Source of the DNA: Piezodorus guildinii
Taxonomy: Eukaryota; Arthropoda; Insecta; Hemiptera; Pentatomidae
Assembly (NCBI GenBank): GCA_023052935.1
Contig: CM041292.1
Span: 136,228,951 to 136,292,950, forward strand
Direction of reading: 5' to 3'
Length of the DNA: 64,000 nucleotides
The position numbers and the translations under genes are program-made. Below the pieces are notes generated by a model. That model was not told the DNA's origin and made no database searches. It saw only the letters and a program-made list of their open reading frames with translations. Positions 10,757 through 20,485 of this stretch are shown piece after piece. Numbering within the stretch: the first letter of the stretch is position 1; each line of letters begins with the position of its first letter.

Positions 10757-12205
10757 TATTAAGAAGAGAAAAAAAAATGAGCTGGAAGAAATTAATCCCT
10801 GTTCTCCGTAAGTTACAATATCTTTTCTAGGGCTCTCTTGAATCCGCAGGTGGATCCGAAAATTGGGGTTTATCAGGGGGGTTTCTGGAAAGGAAGGTCA
10901 TGCCAGGAACAAATTCTGAGTCTGAAACTACTACTAAATTACTACAACTCTAGGGTGAACAAGAATCTTTATATCTCCTTTGTGGACTTTAAAAAGGCCT
11001 ACGATTCTGTGGACAGGCAAGCTTCACGGGGGATTCTGGAAGAATATGGTGTGGACGGAAAGACAATGAGGTTGATTGAGCAAACGCTGACGAACCCGAC
11101 CTCGAAGGTGAAATTCCAAGGAGTCATCAGTGGGCCCTTTCTGGTCAGGACGGGGCTGAGACAGGGGGAACGCCTGTCCCCGGTGCTGTTCAATGTAGTT
11201 CTGGATAAGGTAATAAAGGAGTTAAGGGTCAAAAATAGTGCGGGGGCATAATTGGGGACCAAAAAGAATAACGTTAGAGTAAGTTGTCTGGCGTATGCTA
11301 ATGATCTGGCCCTTACGGCGGAATCTCCGGATGAAGCAGTAGAGCAGCTAAATACCCTAAAAGAAATTGCTGAATGAGTCGGTTTGCAGATATATTTCGA
11401 AAAGACAGAGTTGATGACTGCTGATCGTAACATTCAGTAAAAAAACATTTAAATCAAAGTATGGAGAAATCAGGGTCACCAATAGCTTCAGATATCTGGG
11501 GGAAATTATTTGTAATAATGGGTCCAAGAGAAAGAGGAGAGGCTGATCAAGATGGAATGACTCAGCTTTGCAACCAGTGGCCTCTACTGTAAAAAGGCTC
11601 TTTCAATATGAGCGAAAATAAGGCACTATAACACCGTTGTCAAACCGGTTATTAGGAATGGAGACCGCTTCTCTTCCTAGCTTAAGGAAACTTTTGGGAA
11701 TGGAGAGGAAGTTTTTGAGGAAGATTTATGGACCAGTAAAGTTACCAGAGGGATATAAGCTGGGAACTTTACAAAGAAATGGATGACCTGGGAACGGACA
11801 TTAGGTTAAGGAGGCTGCGTTTCTACAAGCAAATGGTAAGGATGGGCCCGAGCAGAATAAATAAGGAAATGTTTGAAAAAATGTGGGGATACCCAGGATA
11901 CGGTGAGGGACCGGAGGATACATTCAGCAGATGAGAAAAGGACAGTGAGGTTGGGAATCTCAACACATTATTGTGTAAATAGAGATGAGCATAGGGAGAA
12001 ATTAGAGAAGATAAAGGTGGAGCGAGGAACAGAAAAGAGTCCAATATGAGAGAATGAAGAAGAGGTGGGAAGACAGAAAAAATTGGAACGTGTGGGCAAG
12101 GTTAGGAGGAAATGATATTTGCGTGGTCTTTAAGTTTTTCATATGTACGAATTAATGTAAAACGGAACGTTGAATGACATAATTAAAGAACTGTAAAAAT
12201 AATTA
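10757..12205 (+). pseudogene. RTE-like LINE, reverse transcriptase with C-terminal domain, decayed
   Basis: The plus strand encodes an RT in motif order: YQGGFWKGRSCQEQILSL, FVDFKKAYDSVDRQ, TGLRQGERLSPVLFNVVLDK, then YANDLALTAESPDEAVEQL (catalytic YADD changed to YAND), VGLQIYFEKTELMT. Downstream come LEMERKFLRKIYGP-like and LRRLRFYKQMVRMGPSRI blocks typical of the C-terminal part. The first ~137 codons (10838-11251) are open and the rest has many stops and frameshifts. A first catalytic aspartate is present (FVDFKKAYDS), but the D of YADD at the second position is replaced. It is 5'-truncated within RT. Clade placement is by motif style only. Confidence 0.82.
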
Positions 12206-12810
12206 ATTTAGTCTCACTTTCTTTATGATTTTTTAAGTCGCCTATCCAGTTTTCTCTTATATATAGCAACAATCTAACCAGTCATTGGTAAAAGATTGGA
12301 ACCATAAAAAGGAATACAATGGACTTGCACGAAGTAGACATTAGTAGTAATCTATTGGGCTGGGTATCTTGTGGGCAGCATCATACTCCACCCTCACAGA
12401 GGGCAGCTGTATAAATCTTGGGCCCCTCTAACTGGTTTAGGAAGCTAAGCTTCATTTGTCTCATCCTTATCTATCCAACATGCTCCATACTTCCTTCCAA
12501 TGATACGACATAAATTATTGTAATGATACATTAAATGTTTTATTCATGACTAGTCTTTTGCTAAAGTCTCAACACCATAAATTGCGATGAGGGGAAACTT
12601 ATGAATAAAATTCCGTTTGCTATACCTATTTAGAGTTGATTATTTTCCTCACGGTTGAGTGGCTTTAGGCCATGATTACAGATGTTTTGCAGCTCGATAA
12701 TAATAGCCTTATGTATTATAGTTGATGGAAGAGATAATATACATGTATATATTTGTTTTTATAAATCTAATTTACTTCATAAGTTTATCTGGTTTGTCTT
12801 TAATTTTAAT
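12206..12810. other. No gene recognised
   Basis: Unassigned. The block 12355-12490 is of more even base composition but has stops in all frames and no match elsewhere in the window. Confidence 0.45.
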
Positions 12811-13020
12811 AGCCCTTATGGTATAAGGTAGCATAACAGTTGTCTATGCCTATGGTAGCGGGTTCAAACCCGGCATGTAACCCTAAGAGTTTTTAAGAAT
12901 TTCGGAGAAGACGGAAAACGGTTAAAGATCCATATCCCAGTTAAATCAGTATACTCAAAATTTAGAATGCCCACTGTAGCTTCGTCCGAATATCAAGTAA
13001 CGTCCAACGAATAAATAAAC
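12811..13020 (+). mobile_element. SINE family C, near full-length
   Basis: The head is tRNA-like: an A-box-like TATGGTATAAGGTAGC and a B box inside GCGGGTTCAAACCCGGC, which forms a stem-loop. The body (GAATTTCGGAGAAGACGG, CCCACTGTAGCTTCGTCCGA, AACGTCCAACGAATAAATAA) aligns with the minus-strand copy at 33211-33441. I reject a functional tRNA gene because the anticodon arm and acceptor stem do not fold. Confidence 0.7.
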
Positions 13021-13680
13021 CATCATTGGCACTCGATTATAAAGAAGTAAAATACGGAAATGACAAATAACTTAAGATTAAATATTTAGGCAAATAAAAG
13101 TAAGTACGCCTGATTTTTAGAACATCAATAGTTTGATTTAACTTATATATATTTCTAGTTTTATAATTTAATTTATAATTTTTTTATAGGTATTAGATAT
13201 AATTATCATTGATCTGGCATAAAAACTATGATTTGAAAAGTATGGTTCTATGAAAAAAGAACGTTTTATTATTAACAAAAAAAGAAAAAGAACAGCAATA
13301 AAACAACGAATATCACATTTTGCCCCCTAATATTCTGACCTATTGTGCGTCTCCCCATACTCTCAAAACAGGCCGATAGTCTTTACAATTCTGCAAGTAC
13401 GAATGTGCATGATTAACGAGTTCCTAAAATGAGGATGTAAATTAAGACACAAACAAAATAGAAACACCGTATTCTATTCAAACTATCACAACTAAATATT
13501 ATGTGAAATTTTCTTAATCTATACTGCAAAACATTATTTTTATCAAATTAATTAGGTGAAGGATATTTATTTTATTTTTTTTATTTTCTTTTATTTTGGA
13601 AGTTCACTTATATGTAGATTTTACTATTTTTTTCACGTTGGTTGAATGAGTTCTAATAGTCTTGTTTTTTTGTTTATTCA
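13021..13680. other. No gene recognised
   Basis: A+T-rich, with long T runs after 13570. Confidence 0.5.
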
Positions 13681-13857
13681 TTTTTTTTTTTAACAACAAT
13701 TTTTTATTGAGTAAAATTACAATCTGTCCCAATTTGGACATCAATAGTAGTGATGAAAGATATTATACATATTACATTCATACAATATTTACACAGCATA
13801 AAATATATACACAATAATGAATCAATACAATAAAGTCAAGTAATCACTTATACCTAT
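13681..13857 (-). mobile_element. Jockey 3'-UTR-only insertion with poly(A)
   Basis: A T run at 13681-13691 (poly(A) on the minus strand) is followed by sequence homologous to the 3' UTR of the Jockey at 14388: ATTACAATCTGTC, AATAGTAGTG and CATTCATACAATATTTACA. No ORF part is present. Confidence 0.7.
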
Positions 13858-13860
13858 ATG

Positions 13861-14027
13861 TTTATTCATTTAACGTCACTTTATGATACTATGGCTAATC
13901 GAACGATGCTACAATGGGAATCCTAAATTTTACTTATCGAGGTTTTATTAGGAATATTAAACGAGTAACTGATATCGCACAGGCTCGGGACCAAATTTTT
14001 ACCTCCCCTCCGAAGGACGGCATAAGG
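13861..14027 (-). mobile_element. SINE family C, 5'-truncated
   Basis: AACGTCACTTTATGATACTA and AATCGAACGATGCTACAATGGG match the SINE-C body at 33226-33272. The tRNA-like head is missing. Confidence 0.7.
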
Positions 14028-14049
14028 TGACGTTAACTAAGGATTTTGT

Positions 14050-14374
14050 ATTCCCATTAAAAAAAAAAAATCAAAGCCCCATAGCTCTACTCCGTAAGTC
14101 CATATCGGTCTTATGATGGCCATATAAATAAGTCTTTTGTAATTAAGTGGAAGGTTGGAGCGTTTGTCCAGTAAGTGTTGAAGTAGTCGTAAACGTCGAG
14201 CAATTTCTTGTCGTTTAAGTCTTGTATGGGGGTTCCATGCCATACGTTTGTCAAGGTGGAGTCCAAGGTATTGAATCTGTTTAACAGGAGCTAGTGGAGT
14301 GTCATTAAAGGATACTGTAGGACAGGAAGTCATTGGTTTACGACGTAGGGTAAATGTTATCTGGTGGGATTTTT
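14050..14374 (-). pseudogene. Older Jockey ORF2, downstream half (split by younger Jockey)
   Basis: Reads KKSHQITFTLRRKPMTSCPT, IQYLGLHLDKRMAWNPHTRL, RRLRLLQHLL and RPIWTYGVELWG on the minus strand, parallel to the younger copy (VRYLGLLLDKRLTWNPHTRL, KPIWTYGLELWG). It joins in sense to 16292-16500 once the younger insertion and one target duplication are ignored. It ends at an A run at ~14059. Confidence 0.88.
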
Positions 14375-14387
14375 TAGAATTAATTCT

Positions 14388-16278
14388 TTTTTTTTTATTT
14401 TTTTTTTTTATTCGTATATATTACAATTTGTCATAATAGACAATAATAATAGTGCTACAGGATCTCATTCATACAATATTTACAATATAAACAAAAGGAA
14501 AGTCAAATTACATAAAATAAACGAATACAATAACAAAATTAAGTAGACAAATAAATAGAAATAAATTAAGTTAACAAATAAATAAACAAAACATGTCACA
14601 TTCATACCTATGTACAATATTTACAATCAGCTCGGGAACCCCGGACGGGGCTTGTCCACCCACTTGTGGAAGGACAAGCAGAGTCCAAAGGATCCCAGCG
14701 CCTCCCTCTCAGCCGCATCACTGGTGAGAGCCAGCGGAAGCTAAGTGAGGGCGCCACAGCCACAATCACACCGCACATGAGAGGAGAATCTGACCAGTGT
14801 CAGAACTCCAGAATAGATTTTTACAATATGTCTCGGGGCCACTGCCGTTTCAACCTTCTAGGAGGGTTGTATGGATGAGTGGAGCTGGATAGGGATTGTG
14901 CTAGAGGATTAGGATGATGAATGAGGTTTTGGTGGAATTTGGAAAATTTAGATGGAATCAGGTCTGAAATAAATGGAACATTAAGATCGTGGTGTAAGGT
15001 ATAGTTGGAGACATAATAAGGAGCATTTACTATTGTTCGGAGGACTTTGGATTGAAAGGATTGAATGCGTTTGATGTTAGAACGTTTAGCTGTCCCCCAC
15101 AGTTCAAGTCCGTAGGTCCAGATTGGCTTCAGTATTGTCTTGTAAAGTAATAATTTGTTGTCAACTGTAAACTTAGATTTTCTGTTTAGTAGTCTGTATA
15201 ACTGTCCGAATCGTCTGTTGAGATCTTTTCGTTTAAGTCTTGTATGTGGGTTCCACGTCAATCTTTTGTCTAGTAGTAAGCCAAGATACCGGACTGTGTC
15301 TGAGGAAGGAAGCGGTATGGAATTGAAATGAACCATTGGACAGGATTTGCGTAGAAGGGTGAAGGTGACGTGGGTGCATTTGCTTTCATTACCCTTAATA
15401 CGCCAAGCATTACACCATTCCTCGATAAGACAAAGGTGTCTTTGCAGGATTAAGGATGCTATTTCAGGATCGGAATTGGATGATAGGATGGCGGTGTCAT
15501 CTGCAAATGTTGCCAGAAAGGTGTCAGGATGATTAGGAATATCAGCAGTGTAAAGGATGTAGAGGACGGGTCCCAAGACGCTACCTTGAGGAACACCGGC
15601 CTCAATGGGATAAAAGTTAGAAAATTCTACACCACAGCGAACTCGGAAGGAACGGTTTGAGAGATAGGATCGTAGAATGAGGTATAGAGACTGAGGTAAA
15701 TGCGTTTTAAGCTTGAAGAGTAATCCGGTGTGCCATACCCGGTCAAAAGCTTGCGCTATGTCCAGAAACGCACCAGAACAATACTCTTTGCATTCAAGGG
15801 CTGAGGAAATATGGTCTACAACTCGGAGTCCTTGTTGAACAGTGGAATGATGAGCACGGAAACCAAACTGATGGGAAGGAAGATTTTGTGATTCTAATAT
15901 AGGCAGGATTCGTTTTAGAAGGAGTTTTTCAAAGACTTTTGAGAGGATGGGGAGTAGACTAATAGGTCTGTAGGAGGAAGTGTTGCTGGAAGGTTTACCT
16001 GGTTTTAGGAAAAGAATGATTGTGGAATGTTTCCACAAGAGAGGAAAATAGGTGGTGCGTAGGATGCAGTTGTAGATATAGGTAAGGAATATAATAGCTT
16101 TCTGCGGAAGTTGACGGAGGATCTGGGGGGTAAGGAGATCATGTCCAGGAGATTTACGGAGGGTCAGTTTCTGGAGAAGATATTTAACCTCAGAGGGATT
16201 AATAGCTGTAGGAGGTCGTGAAAGAGGTATTGGTGACAAAAGGAAGTCTTGTACTTCTGCGGTATGATTGCTTTGGGA
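14388..16278 (-). mobile_element. Young Jockey-clade LINE, 5'-truncated, with 13-bp target duplication
   Basis: TAGAATTAATTCT occurs at 14375-14387 and 16279-16291, exactly bounding the element. The 3' end is an A-rich tail (T run at 14384-14410 on the plus strand). It is 1.89 kb, against ~4-5 kb for complete Jockey elements, so it is truncated within ORF2. The 3' UTR is ~430 bp and includes an even-composition block at 14640-14810. The target is an older Jockey copy in the same orientation. Confidence 0.95.
14821..16278 (-). CDS. Jockey ORF2 reverse transcriptase, partial but open
   Basis: About 485 uninterrupted codons down to the stop at 14821. Order of landmarks: LRKSPGHDLLTPQIL, SSYRPISLLPILSKVFEKLL, HQFGFRAHHSTVQQ, FLDIAQAFDRVWH (first catalytic Asp), EAGVPQGSVLGPVLYILYTAD, TFADDTAILSS (catalytic FADD), VRYLGLLLDKRLTW, WTYGLELWG, and the C-terminal RRLKRQWPRDIL. 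The enzyme would copy its own RNA at a nicked target. Here the N-terminal endonuclease is missing, so it is not autonomous. A Met codon just upstream belongs to the flanking older element. Absence of stops suggests a recent insertion. Confidence 0.93.
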   Translation of the reverse strand, partial: SQSNHTAEVQDFLLSPIPLSRPPTAINPSEVKYLLQKLTLRKSPGHDLLTPQILRQLPQKAIIFLTYIYNCILRTTYFPLLWKHSTIILFLKPGKPSSNTSSYRPISLLPILSKVFEKLLLKRILPILESQNLPSHQFGFRAHHSTVQQGLRVVDHISSALECKEYCSGAFLDIAQAFDRVWHTGLLFKLKTHLPQSLYLILRSYLSNRSFRVRCGVEFSNFYPIEAGVPQGSVLGPVLYILYTADIPNHPDTFLATFADDTAILSSNSDPEIASLILQRHLCLIEEWCNAWRIKGNESKCTHVTFTLLRKSCPMVHFNSIPLPSSDTVRYLGLLLDKRLTWNPHTRLKRKDLNRRFGQLYRLLNRKSKFTVDNKLLLYKTILKPIWTYGLELWGTAKRSNIKRIQSFQSKVLRTIVNAPYYVSNYTLHHDLNVPFISDLIPSKFSKFHQNLIHHPNPLAQSLSSSTHPYNPPRRLKRQWPRDIL

Positions 16279-16291
16279 TAGAATTAATTCT

Positions 16292-16500
16292 AATCCTACA
16301 ATTCTGGCACCATACTTCAAGGTCTCGGATGTGGGATTGAAGAGTGTGGGATGCTGTAAAATTATCTACTGATAGCACACACGTGTCATCAGCATAGGTA
16401 GAAAGGAAAGTGTTTGGATGGGTTGGGATATCAGCTGTATAGATTGTATAAAGAATAGGGTCCTAGAATGCTACCTGAGGAACCTACTTTCTGAAGCTTG
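16292..16500 (-). pseudogene. Older Jockey ORF2, upstream part
   Basis: On the minus strand: a VPQGSILGP-like segment with a 1-base loss, LYTIYTADIPTHPNTFLSTY, then ADDTCVLSVDN (YADD intact) and LEVWCQNCRIRINS, where the younger Jockey cut in. Sequence beyond ~16500 no longer aligns. Confidence 0.85.
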
Positions 16501-16659
16501 TATTTCGCTTCTTTTGTTGGAAGTTATCAACAACGGCTCTGAGAATTATGTCCATATGGGCAGGAAGTTTTATTTGTATATCTTAAATTTTGTGTCCTTT
16601 TAACTCAGGAATTTTCTATTTACAGCATATGATATTTATCCTGCAGCGTTCCCTCGGTC

Positions 16660-16880
16660 TTTAATCACATTGTCAATGAGTCCGCTTGCATCCAAATGGA
16701 CTTCCAGGTATTTCAAGAATCTAGGCTGTTCGATGGTGTAATGGATTATATCCTTGTCGTTGTTGGCTAAGACAACTATCTCATAGGCGAAAGCCATCAA
16801 AGAGTAGTTAGTATATAGATATAAAGGAATCTAGAACCAGAATAGCAAAAGAGGGCTTAAGCTACCACCATGTCTAATCT
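16660..16880 (-). pseudogene. Unassigned LINE reverse transcriptase fragment
   Basis: The minus strand gives GGSLSPLLLFWF, then LMAFAYEIVVLANNDKD (a decayed FADDIVVLA box) and RFLKYLEVHLDASG (compare KYLGVHLD). The order fits the RT palm. It differs from the Jockey copies beside it and recalls R1/CR1-type enzymes. It is very short and degraded. Confidence 0.65.
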
Positions 16881-17249
16881 CTAGATTGTTTTTCAACTCT
16901 TTGAAGTAACAATTAGAACTCCTAAAAGTATAGGAAGTCCTGTATTAAAGTTTTATAGGTAGAGTAACAGATGGCTCACCAAGAGAGGCAAACAGAAAAG
17001 GACTAGTTGAGGATCGAAGAGTATAGTGCAGTCTCTACAAATAGGCACCTCACATTGCATGAGGTGGTTGACGAGGATTGATTATAATGATGACTGTAAA
17101 GAAATATTTGTGCCAATAAAATTAATCATTGTCTTTTATAATGATGGAGTTTTGTTGACCGTAGAGAAGTTAGATGAGGAAGATGGTTGGGGGTGCGGTC
17201 ATAAATTAAAACCACACAATTAAAAATAAGAGTTATTTTTATTATGTGC

Positions 17250-17290
17250 CGACGTTTCGGCCTACAATGTGGGCCTTCATCAGGGCTATA
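17250..17290 (-). ncRNA. Hammerhead ribozyme motif (minimal, Penelope type)
   Basis: Minus strand: CTGATGA (17283-17277), a hairpin with stem GGCC/GGCC and inner ACA/TGT (17275-17259), GAAAC (17258-17254), then GTC. These are the conserved core boxes CUGAUGA and GAAA with the GUC cleavage triplet, in the order of a type I hammerhead. GCC before and GGC after can pair as stem I. Stem III is reduced to ACGU, as in the minimal motifs of Penelope-like elements thought to work as dimers. Activity is not shown by the sequence. Confidence 0.78.
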
Positions 17291-18330
17291 AGAAACAAGA
17301 TAACAACCAATGTAATTAGACTTAATAATGCGTTAGGTATATAATAATAATATGACAGTAATAAATTATGGGAACATAAATAATATTAAATGTAAAATGA
17401 TAATAAGATGACAATTATAAAGTATGGAAATAAGGTGACAGTTATAAAGTATGGAAATAAACAAAATTAAGATGATAGTTATAAAGTATGGAAGTAGACA
17501 TAATTGAGATGATAATATTGTAATGAGAATATATAAATAGAGACTCAGTAAATGAAGAAAAATGATAAAGGAAAAATATGTGAACAATTAAAATTTTAAA
17601 TATTAACAATTATGAGTTGATATATGACGGTAATATATTAAAAACATAGTTAAGAGTATAGGTAATATATAAAAAAAATATAGTCATTACAAAAGAGAAA
17701 CAGTATGAATAAAAAATAATAATTTAAATTTTAAAATAATGTAATATTAAACTAATAATTATATGTCAGGATATGTAATGGAGAAATATATGAGTATGGA
17801 AAGGGGGAGAAAGAAATGGGCGATGAAAAAAGACCCTTATAAATAAGAAAAAAAATATACATACATGACGTGCAAGCTTTGCCTACGAAGTGTTGTTTCT
17901 CAGTTTAAAAAACGCTCATTGCGTGGAACGGAAAATATGAGAACTAGAATGTCCGTTAGGAAAATTCCAAGAAGCTAAGTTATGTTTACTGATTCGATTG
18001 TTAAAAAATAGCCAAAAGTCATTACTTGAGAGTACTTGAGTTATTACTTATGAGTATTTGATAAAATTGTAAGAAATAGTGACGAGGTAAAGATTAAAAG
18101 ATTTTAAGTAATAACGGATGACGATAATAAATGATGAATGATGATAAGGTAATAACGAATGACGATAAGGAGCTGTCGAAGGAAATGATAAATAAACAGT
18201 AATCTAGTAGGTAAACAAATAAATAAATAAAAAAGGGGAGTACGAAAATTAAATAAATATATAAATAAAAAATTGATAATAAATAAATAAAAATAAAATT
18301 ATGAAGAGATGATCAGGTGGTTGTTTAAAA
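17291..18330. repeat. A+T-rich spacer with degenerate tandem repeats
   Basis: Around 17390-17520 a ~30-bp unit with ATTATAAAGTATGGAAAT recurs three to four times with variation. The rest is simple A+T-rich DNA, with runs of AATAAATAAATA near 18190-18300. It lies between the endonuclease stop and the hammerhead and may be Penelope 3' UTR or later insertions. Confidence 0.55.
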
Positions 18331-18336
18331 AATGAG

Positions 18337-18945
18337 CTAGGGATGCTTTATTAAATTTAATATTTGGGAATAAGCTAGTGACAAGTTATGTTTGTCAGTC
18401 TTTTGATTAACAGGAAGGGGTTCTAGTTGTATGTAAATGCATTCTGTAATGAGTCGTTTGTCATGGTTGGGAACAGTGGCAAGAATGGATGTTTTATCAA
18501 AATCAAAGGAATGGTTAAGGGTTAAGGAATGTTCTGAAAGTTTTGAAGCGGTAGAATTTTTAGAGGAAATTGTATATTTGTGTCGGGTGATGCGATCTTT
18601 GAGAAGGTTTTTGGTTTCACCAATATAGGCAGAGTTGCAATTAGGAGTTCCGCAAGGGACTCTATAAACAATTTTTGAACGGTGGTCTGTTGGTATACTG
18701 TCTTTAAGTCGGCTGTAAATATTGGAGAGTTTGTAGTGGGATTTTAAAGCAAGTCTGAGGTTTGGATAGAAGGATTTTAATGATTTTTTAATTTTTTCTG
18801 AAAGAGAGGGAATGTAAGGTACGGATCTATATAAGAGAGTTGGTGATGATGATGGAGTAGAAAGAGAGGTTAATTGAGGTTGAGATTGAGATTGTCTTTT
18901 ATAATCAGTTATTTTAAAAACAAATATGCTATAGAAGAGGGTATT
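18337..18945 (-). pseudogene. Penelope-like element GIY-YIG endonuclease (C-terminal part of pol)
   Basis: The minus strand is open from about 18945 to a stop at 18337, with no Met needed because it is a fragment. It reads LSEKIKKSLKSFYPNLRLAL, KLSNIYSRLKDSIP, then KIVYRVPCGTPNCNSAYIGE followed by TKNLLKDRITRHKY. That is the GIY-YIG core with its characteristic cysteine pair, as in Penelope pol. It ends LSEHSLTLNHSFDFD, ECIYIQLEPLPVNQKTDKHN. The domain nicks the target during retrotransposition. The upstream RT is absent. No stop occurs in ~200 codons, so decay is mild. Confidence 0.9.
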
Positions 18946-19681
18946 AAGTAGGTAGCAAAAAATTAGCGGAAAACCTTTTTTTTATACCTCTGTTTGCATT
19001 GCTCACTATTTCTATTTTCTTGCCTAGGATGTACCCTTGGTTATGCAGGACTGTAAACTAGTGCGAAATCTATTAGACCAGGCTATTCCTAAAATTTCAG
19101 TTTATATGTCTAAAAAAATTTTAATTTCATTTTTTTGTGTAGATATTTTAAAAAAATCACACGACTTTCACTACCCCTCTCCCCTTGATAAAATCAATTT
19201 AAGAATTTTTGAATACTTTTAGAGATAAAAATAAATTGTTTAAGATCAAATTAAATCGAGTTTCAATAGAAACATGTGTTTTACTGGATAGTCTATTATA
19301 TTGTTATCTACGACAATAAGTTTGCTTTATCGGTTTTTTATCACTTCGTTGAATTTTACAATTTTCTGTATAAAATATCTTTTCTAAAATCGTTAGCTTT
19401 TCAACTACATATTATACATACTGGTTTTATGTTCAAATTACGTTTGCGTACAAAAATATTTTTTCTCTTTTTTTCTTTAATTATTTATCAAATTTATTCA
19501 ACTTCGGTGTTTTTCTTCAATGCTAATCAGATAATGTGGTTAATTTTATAAAATATACAAAATGAAAGGTGCTTTAGAACGATAAACTAAAAATTTAAGC
19601 CCTGTTAGGCTATTTCAATCAGTGTGATACATGATATTGAAGTCCATTAACTTTTACATCGATACAAAATCGTTAGATCTG

Positions 19682-20163
19682 TGTTGATGTAATCGATTTC
19701 ATAGATCATATGTCGAAAGATGTAATCGATTGTGACCTAACCTTAACCTAACTGTTACCTAACCTCAATATAGTTGTGAACATGTGCTTTTGTTATTATG
19801 CTTATAAATACAACGCAAGAAGTATGGGTGAAGCTGAACCCTGACGACAGGAGGTGTCCCTGGAGTCGAGGCCAAGTGATCAGAGTCGAAGGGATGAGGA
19901 CTTATCTCGTCTAAGTCGATGGACGTCTCTATAGGCGAAATCGACGGTTCATAAGAGTTTGAGAAGGGAGATGTTGATGTAATCGATTTCATAGATCATA
20001 TGTCGAAACATGTAATCGATTGTGACCTAACCTTAACCTAACTGTAACCTAACCTCAATATAGTTGTGAACATGTGCTTTTGTTATTATGCTTATAAATA
20101 CAACTTGTGCTATGAAACTAATGTGTTGCATTTTATTAGTAGGATACTAATAACCTAGAAACA
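19682..20163 (+). mobile_element. Deleted Ty3/gypsy LTR element, 482 bp, with target duplication
   Basis: It is flanked by ATCTG on both sides (19677-19681 and 20164-20168), starts TGTTGATG and ends GAAACA. The 3' LTR is 19972-20163 (192 bp). The 5' copy, 19682-19814 (133 bp), is nearly identical but lacks the last 59 bp. A purine tract GAGAAGGGAGA lies directly before the 3' LTR, as expected for plus-strand priming. Each LTR holds TAACCTAAC-type repeats and a TATAAATA box. Between them lies only the end of pol, so gag, most of pol and the primer site are gone. Confidence 0.9.
19816..19962 (+). pseudogene. Ty3/gypsy pol, last ~48 codons (integrase C-terminus)
   Basis: Reads VWVKLNPDDRR, GQVIRVEGMRTYLV, one in-frame stop, then VDGRLYRRNRRFIRV and stop. 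The pattern of a VWV(K) strand, G.V..V.G.RTYLV and the R.YRRNRR ending is that of the C-terminal tail of gypsy integrases. It abuts the 5' LTR directly, so the deletion runs from within that LTR to the end of pol. Confidence 0.85.
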
Positions 20164-20485
20164 ATCTGTTTTTGAGAAAATCGTAAAAACGAGCAAAATG
20201 CTAGGTATAAAGTATAACTTCCGGTCAGTCGGTTTTAGTGAATAAGCCGCTGTAACATCTCGGGGGTATAGTTTTCTTAAGCATGAAATTTCAGTTTTTT
20301 ACGTTTTTTCGTTTTCGCGCTTGACTTGCTTCGTAAGGAAACATACACAAACACACGGACTTGGTCATCTTAACATAGGGGACCCTAAAACTTATATTTC
20401 CGTTGAAAACTGGAATTAAAAAATGTTCACGACCGCAATACTTTCCCCCACTATATCTTTCATATGTAGGTAAGTAAAAGTAAAA

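Larger units (their letters stand above)
17130..18945 (-). mobile_element. Penelope-like element, 3' portion
   Basis: Minus-strand order: GIY-YIG endonuclease end (to 18337), ~1 kb of A+T-rich spacer, a hammerhead-ribozyme motif (17250-17290), then a terminal block GGTTGGGGGTGCGGTCAT near 17185-17205. That block recurs as an inverted pair at 51245-51350. A terminal repeat carrying a hammerhead is a known hallmark of Penelope-like elements. The RT domain is not in the window; the element breaks near 18945 next to a 0.9-kb repeat. Confidence 0.82.
19152..20485 (+). repeat. 0.9-kb repeat family, copy 2 (split by gypsy element)
   Basis: It begins ATCACACGACTTTCACTA, continues AATAGAAACATGTGTTTTA, AAGCCCTGTTAGGCTATTTC and TTTTACATCGATAC, is interrupted at 19682-20163, then resumes TTTTTGAGAAAATCGTAAAA and CTAAAACTTATATTTCCGTTG, ending GTAAGTAAAAGTAAAAAT at ~20485. 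Both ends are present, so it is a complete but diverged copy. Confidence 0.88.

Noticed and set aside
10999..11433. 144-codon minus-strand frame
   Set aside because: Antisense shadow of the RTE-like RT on the plus strand.
12811..12885. Possible tRNA gene with a perfect T-arm
   Set aside because: Anticodon and acceptor stems do not form, and the sequence continues into a SINE-C body shared with 33211-33441.
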